From assembly GCA_031273445.1 (NCBI GenBank), contig JAISRV010000342.1:1-5657 (forward strand): a stretch of DNA of 5,657 nucleotides. Reading direction: 5' to 3'. This document shows, in pieces, positions 5,628 to 5,657 of the stretch (position 1 is its first letter; the number at the start of each line of letters is the position of its first letter). Source of the stretch: Candidatus Adiutrix sp. (lineage in GTDB: Bacteria > Desulfobacterota > Desulfarculia > Adiutricales > Adiutricaceae). Under the pieces are notes generated by a model. The model was not told the DNA's origin, made no database searches, and saw nothing but the letters and a program-made list of their open reading frames with translations. Made by a program: the position numbers and the translations under genes.

Positions 5628-5657
5628 TTGAGCCCTGTGCATAACCTTCAAACGACC

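Noticed and set aside
5636..5644. Single DnaA-box match (TTATGCACA on the minus strand)
   Set aside because: One match to a short degenerate consensus is not unlikely in a window this size, and there is no cluster, AT-rich unwinding region or origin gene beside it.
5363..5655. Long stop-free frame on the minus strand from the right edge (about 97 codons)
   Set aside because: No start codon within the window, Arg/Pro-rich composition produced by GC-rich hairpin DNA, no resemblance to DnaG, and it runs through the likely rpoD promoter.

Overview
The window looks like ordinary chromosomal DNA from a GC-rich, Gram-negative bacterium. The housekeeping sigma factor has region 1.1, a large charged non-conserved region and a proteobacterial-type C-terminus. 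The serine acetyltransferase is the long EpsC-like form, and the anthranilate enzymes are fused as TrpG-TrpD. Together these suggest a deltaproteobacterial / Desulfobacterota-type organism. That assignment is inferred from protein style only and is tentative.

Layout, left to right. Positions 1-267 (+) hold the C-terminal end of anthranilate synthase component I (trpE). It overlaps by one base (TAATG) a 545-residue fused glutamine amidotransferase / anthranilate phosphoribosyltransferase (trpGD, 267-1904, +). These are the first two steps of tryptophan synthesis from chorismate. No trpC, F, B or A follows. Positions 1905-2214 are non-coding and hold two roughly 97% identical tandem copies of a 129-153 bp hairpin-rich element, one of which contains a perfect 22-bp internal duplication. 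Convergent to trpGD lies cysE (2215-3183, -), a serine O-acetyltransferase that commits serine to cysteine synthesis. Its leader (3184 to about 3343) carries an extended -10 promoter candidate, a hairpin, and an intrinsic-terminator-like hairpin ending only 20 nt before the start codon. A strong bidirectional terminator (3410-3446) separates cysE from rpoD (3469-5226, -), the primary sigma factor. The rpoD leader (5227 to about 5366) has a sigma70-type promoter, three AAGCGCG boxes spaced 19-20 bp apart, and a small hairpin overlapping the Shine-Dalgarno sequence. Positions 5403-5657 contain no recognisable gene, only a run of small GC-rich hairpins and an AT-rich inverted repeat.

Functionally there are three independent units: a trpE-trpGD operon end, a monocistronic cysE and a monocistronic rpoD. 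Nothing suggests a defence system, mobile element, CRISPR array or biosynthetic cluster. The points worth checking are regulatory: the possible cysE attenuator, the rpoD leader, and the tandem repeat between the convergent genes. No sign of a new biological system was found.
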